A DNA stretch of 64,000 nucleotides, taken from Pseudomonadales bacterium (lineage in GTDB: Bacteria; Pseudomonadota; Gammaproteobacteria; Pseudomonadales; UBA7239). Shown piece by piece: positions 63,257 through 64,000 of this stretch (positions are counted from its first letter, which is position 1; the number at the start of each line of letters is the position of its first letter). The notes under the pieces were generated by a model. It was not told the origin of the DNA and ran no database searches. It saw only the letters and a list, made by a program, of their open reading frames with translations. A program made the translations under genes and the position numbers. The stretch covers positions 1 to 64,000 of the forward strand of contig JANQLY010000005.1 of assembly GCA_028280345.1 (NCBI GenBank). Direction: 5' to 3'.

Positions 63257-63772
63257 ATGAGAATACCTTCCATACGACTCACCTATGGCCTCGTGGCCAT
63301 TGCCAGTTGCTGCCTGATGATTACGGCTCTCGTAATGCAGGAATTTCTGGGCATGCACCCCTGTCCGCTTTGTATTACACAGCGGGGCTTTATCATGTTA
63401 ACTGGCGTCATTGCACTTGCTGCCTGCCTTCATAATCCTGTGAAAACTGGCCGATATATCTATGCTGTACTGATGATACTGGCTGCCGGGGCTGGAGCCG
63501 GGGTGGCGGGGCGCCATGTCTGGATACAAAATTTGCCTGAAGATCAGGTGCCAAGTTGTGGCCCCGGGCTTGAGTATATGTTCAGCAATTTTCCATTTAT
63601 GCAGGCGCTGGAATTGTTATTTATGGGAGATGGCAACTGCGCTGACGTGGTATGGACCTTCCTCGGACTCAGTATTCCGGGCTGGACACTGGTCTGGTTT
63701 GTTGTATTTATTGCTATCGGCTTGTTTCAGATTTTCCGCAAGGGTGCCCCTGCTCTTGTACCGCAGTCTTAA
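63257..63772 (+). CDS. dsbB: Disulfide bond formation protein B
   Basis: 171 residues with four membrane helices. The first periplasmic loop has the redox pair C36/C39 (CPLC) and the second has C101 and C128. It re-oxidises DsbA with quinone and so drives disulfide formation in the periplasm. The conserved quinone-site Arg is in the QRG after CPLC. The many secreted cysteine-containing proteins of this window (YQGRL family, twin-cysteine protein) would depend on it. RBS is AAAG, weak. Confidence 0.93.
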   Translation: MRIPSIRLTYGLVAIASCCLMITALVMQEFLGMHPCPLCITQRGFIMLTGVIALAACLHNPVKTGRYIYAVLMILAAGAGAGVAGRHVWIQNLPEDQVPSCGPGLEYMFSNFPFMQALELLFMGDGNCADVVWTFLGLSIPGWTLVWFVVFIAIGLFQIFRKGAPALVPQS

Positions 63773-63857
63773 AGTTATCAGCTATTAATTTTTACCATGG
63801 CTTTGCTATAATCAGGCAAGCTGCGCTTTCGCGCGTAGCTGTGCAGTTGAGGAGCCT

Positions 63858-64000
63858 ATGACAGAAAAAAAAATGACCAAAGGGGAGCGTACCGCCCAAC
63901 GTATCATGGATGCGGCGGAACGCTTGTTTGCACAGAATGGCTATGAGGGAACCAGCCTGCGGGAAATTGCTGCAGCAGTGGAAATTCAGGAGCCTGGGCT
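63858..64000 (+). CDS. TetR family regulator, N-terminal part (runs off the window)
   Basis: Starts MTEKKMTKGERTAQRIMDAA and continues with LFAQNGYEGTSLREIAAAVE, the N-terminal helix-turn-helix of TetR regulators. The ATG at 63858 has GAGGAGCCT upstream. The ligand domain is outside the window. Confidence 0.87.
   Translation, partial: MTEKKMTKGERTAQRIMDAAERLFAQNGYEGTSLREIAAAVEIQEPG

Noticed and set aside
1..64000. CRISPR arrays, tRNA, rRNA genes, insertion sequences and phage genes
   Set aside because: No direct-repeat arrays, cloverleaf sequences, transposase or phage structural motifs were seen on reading the window.

Overview
The window is a chromosomal segment of moderate GC with dense genes on both strands. 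Housekeeping genes (ilvA/rpiA, gshA, hldE, dsbB), heptose-type LPS synthesis, a dedicated proteobacterial sortase module and an actinobacterial-like steroid C/D-ring degradation set point to a free-living, probably marine gammaproteobacterium. This assignment is inferred from gene content alone.

Layout. 1-1000: divergent ilvA (partial) and rpiA. 1000-8500: an accessory stretch almost entirely on the minus strand, with a membrane protein, a PQQ-type sugar dehydrogenase, GNAT, MAPEG, a Rieske oxygenase, small unknowns, a predicted ADP-ribosyltransferase-like protein with SR-rich and basic ends, and a DUF4437 cupin. The MAPEG gene has features of an integron gene cassette. 8600-21200: three B12-binding-type radical SAM proteins plus a fourth radical SAM protein, facing a seven-gene minus-strand operon (isochorismatase-like, enoyl-CoA hydratase, SDR, alpha/beta hydrolase, methyltransferase, FAD oxidase, sulfotransferase). 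Together they look like an uncharacterised biosynthetic or modification locus. 21300-29700: gshA and neighbours, a small secreted protein with mirror-symmetric cysteines, hldE, TetR with a candidate operator and an outer-membrane barrel, and a second sulfotransferase.

29800-53500: a lipid/steroid ring catabolic region. It holds IpdA/IpdB-type CoA transferase subunits, a DUF35 OB-fold protein with an Ltp-type thiolase, an SRPBCC protein, a FAD oxidoreductase of KstD/fumarate-reductase type, an IpdC-like nitronate monooxygenase family protein, enoyl-CoA hydratase, two acyl-CoA dehydrogenases and a FadA6-type thiolase. Four of these transcription units have a very similar promoter (TTGACA or TTGATT, 17 bp, TA-N-N-AT). 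Interleaved with the catabolic genes are five secreted paralogs that share a new-looking N-terminal module (NYQGRLLDxNGVPVT). Three carry long pentapeptide-repeat bodies and most end in a TCPDG...C...W-like tail.

56400-62700: a dedicated sortase module with signal peptidase-like protein, CBM9-like sensor kinase, response regulator, VIT/VWA sortase substrate and class-GN sortase. The window ends with a small unknown, dsbB and the start of a TetR gene.

The most promising undescribed items are the YQGRL-module protein family, the radical SAM/sulfotransferase locus and the predicted ADP-ribosyltransferase-like protein.
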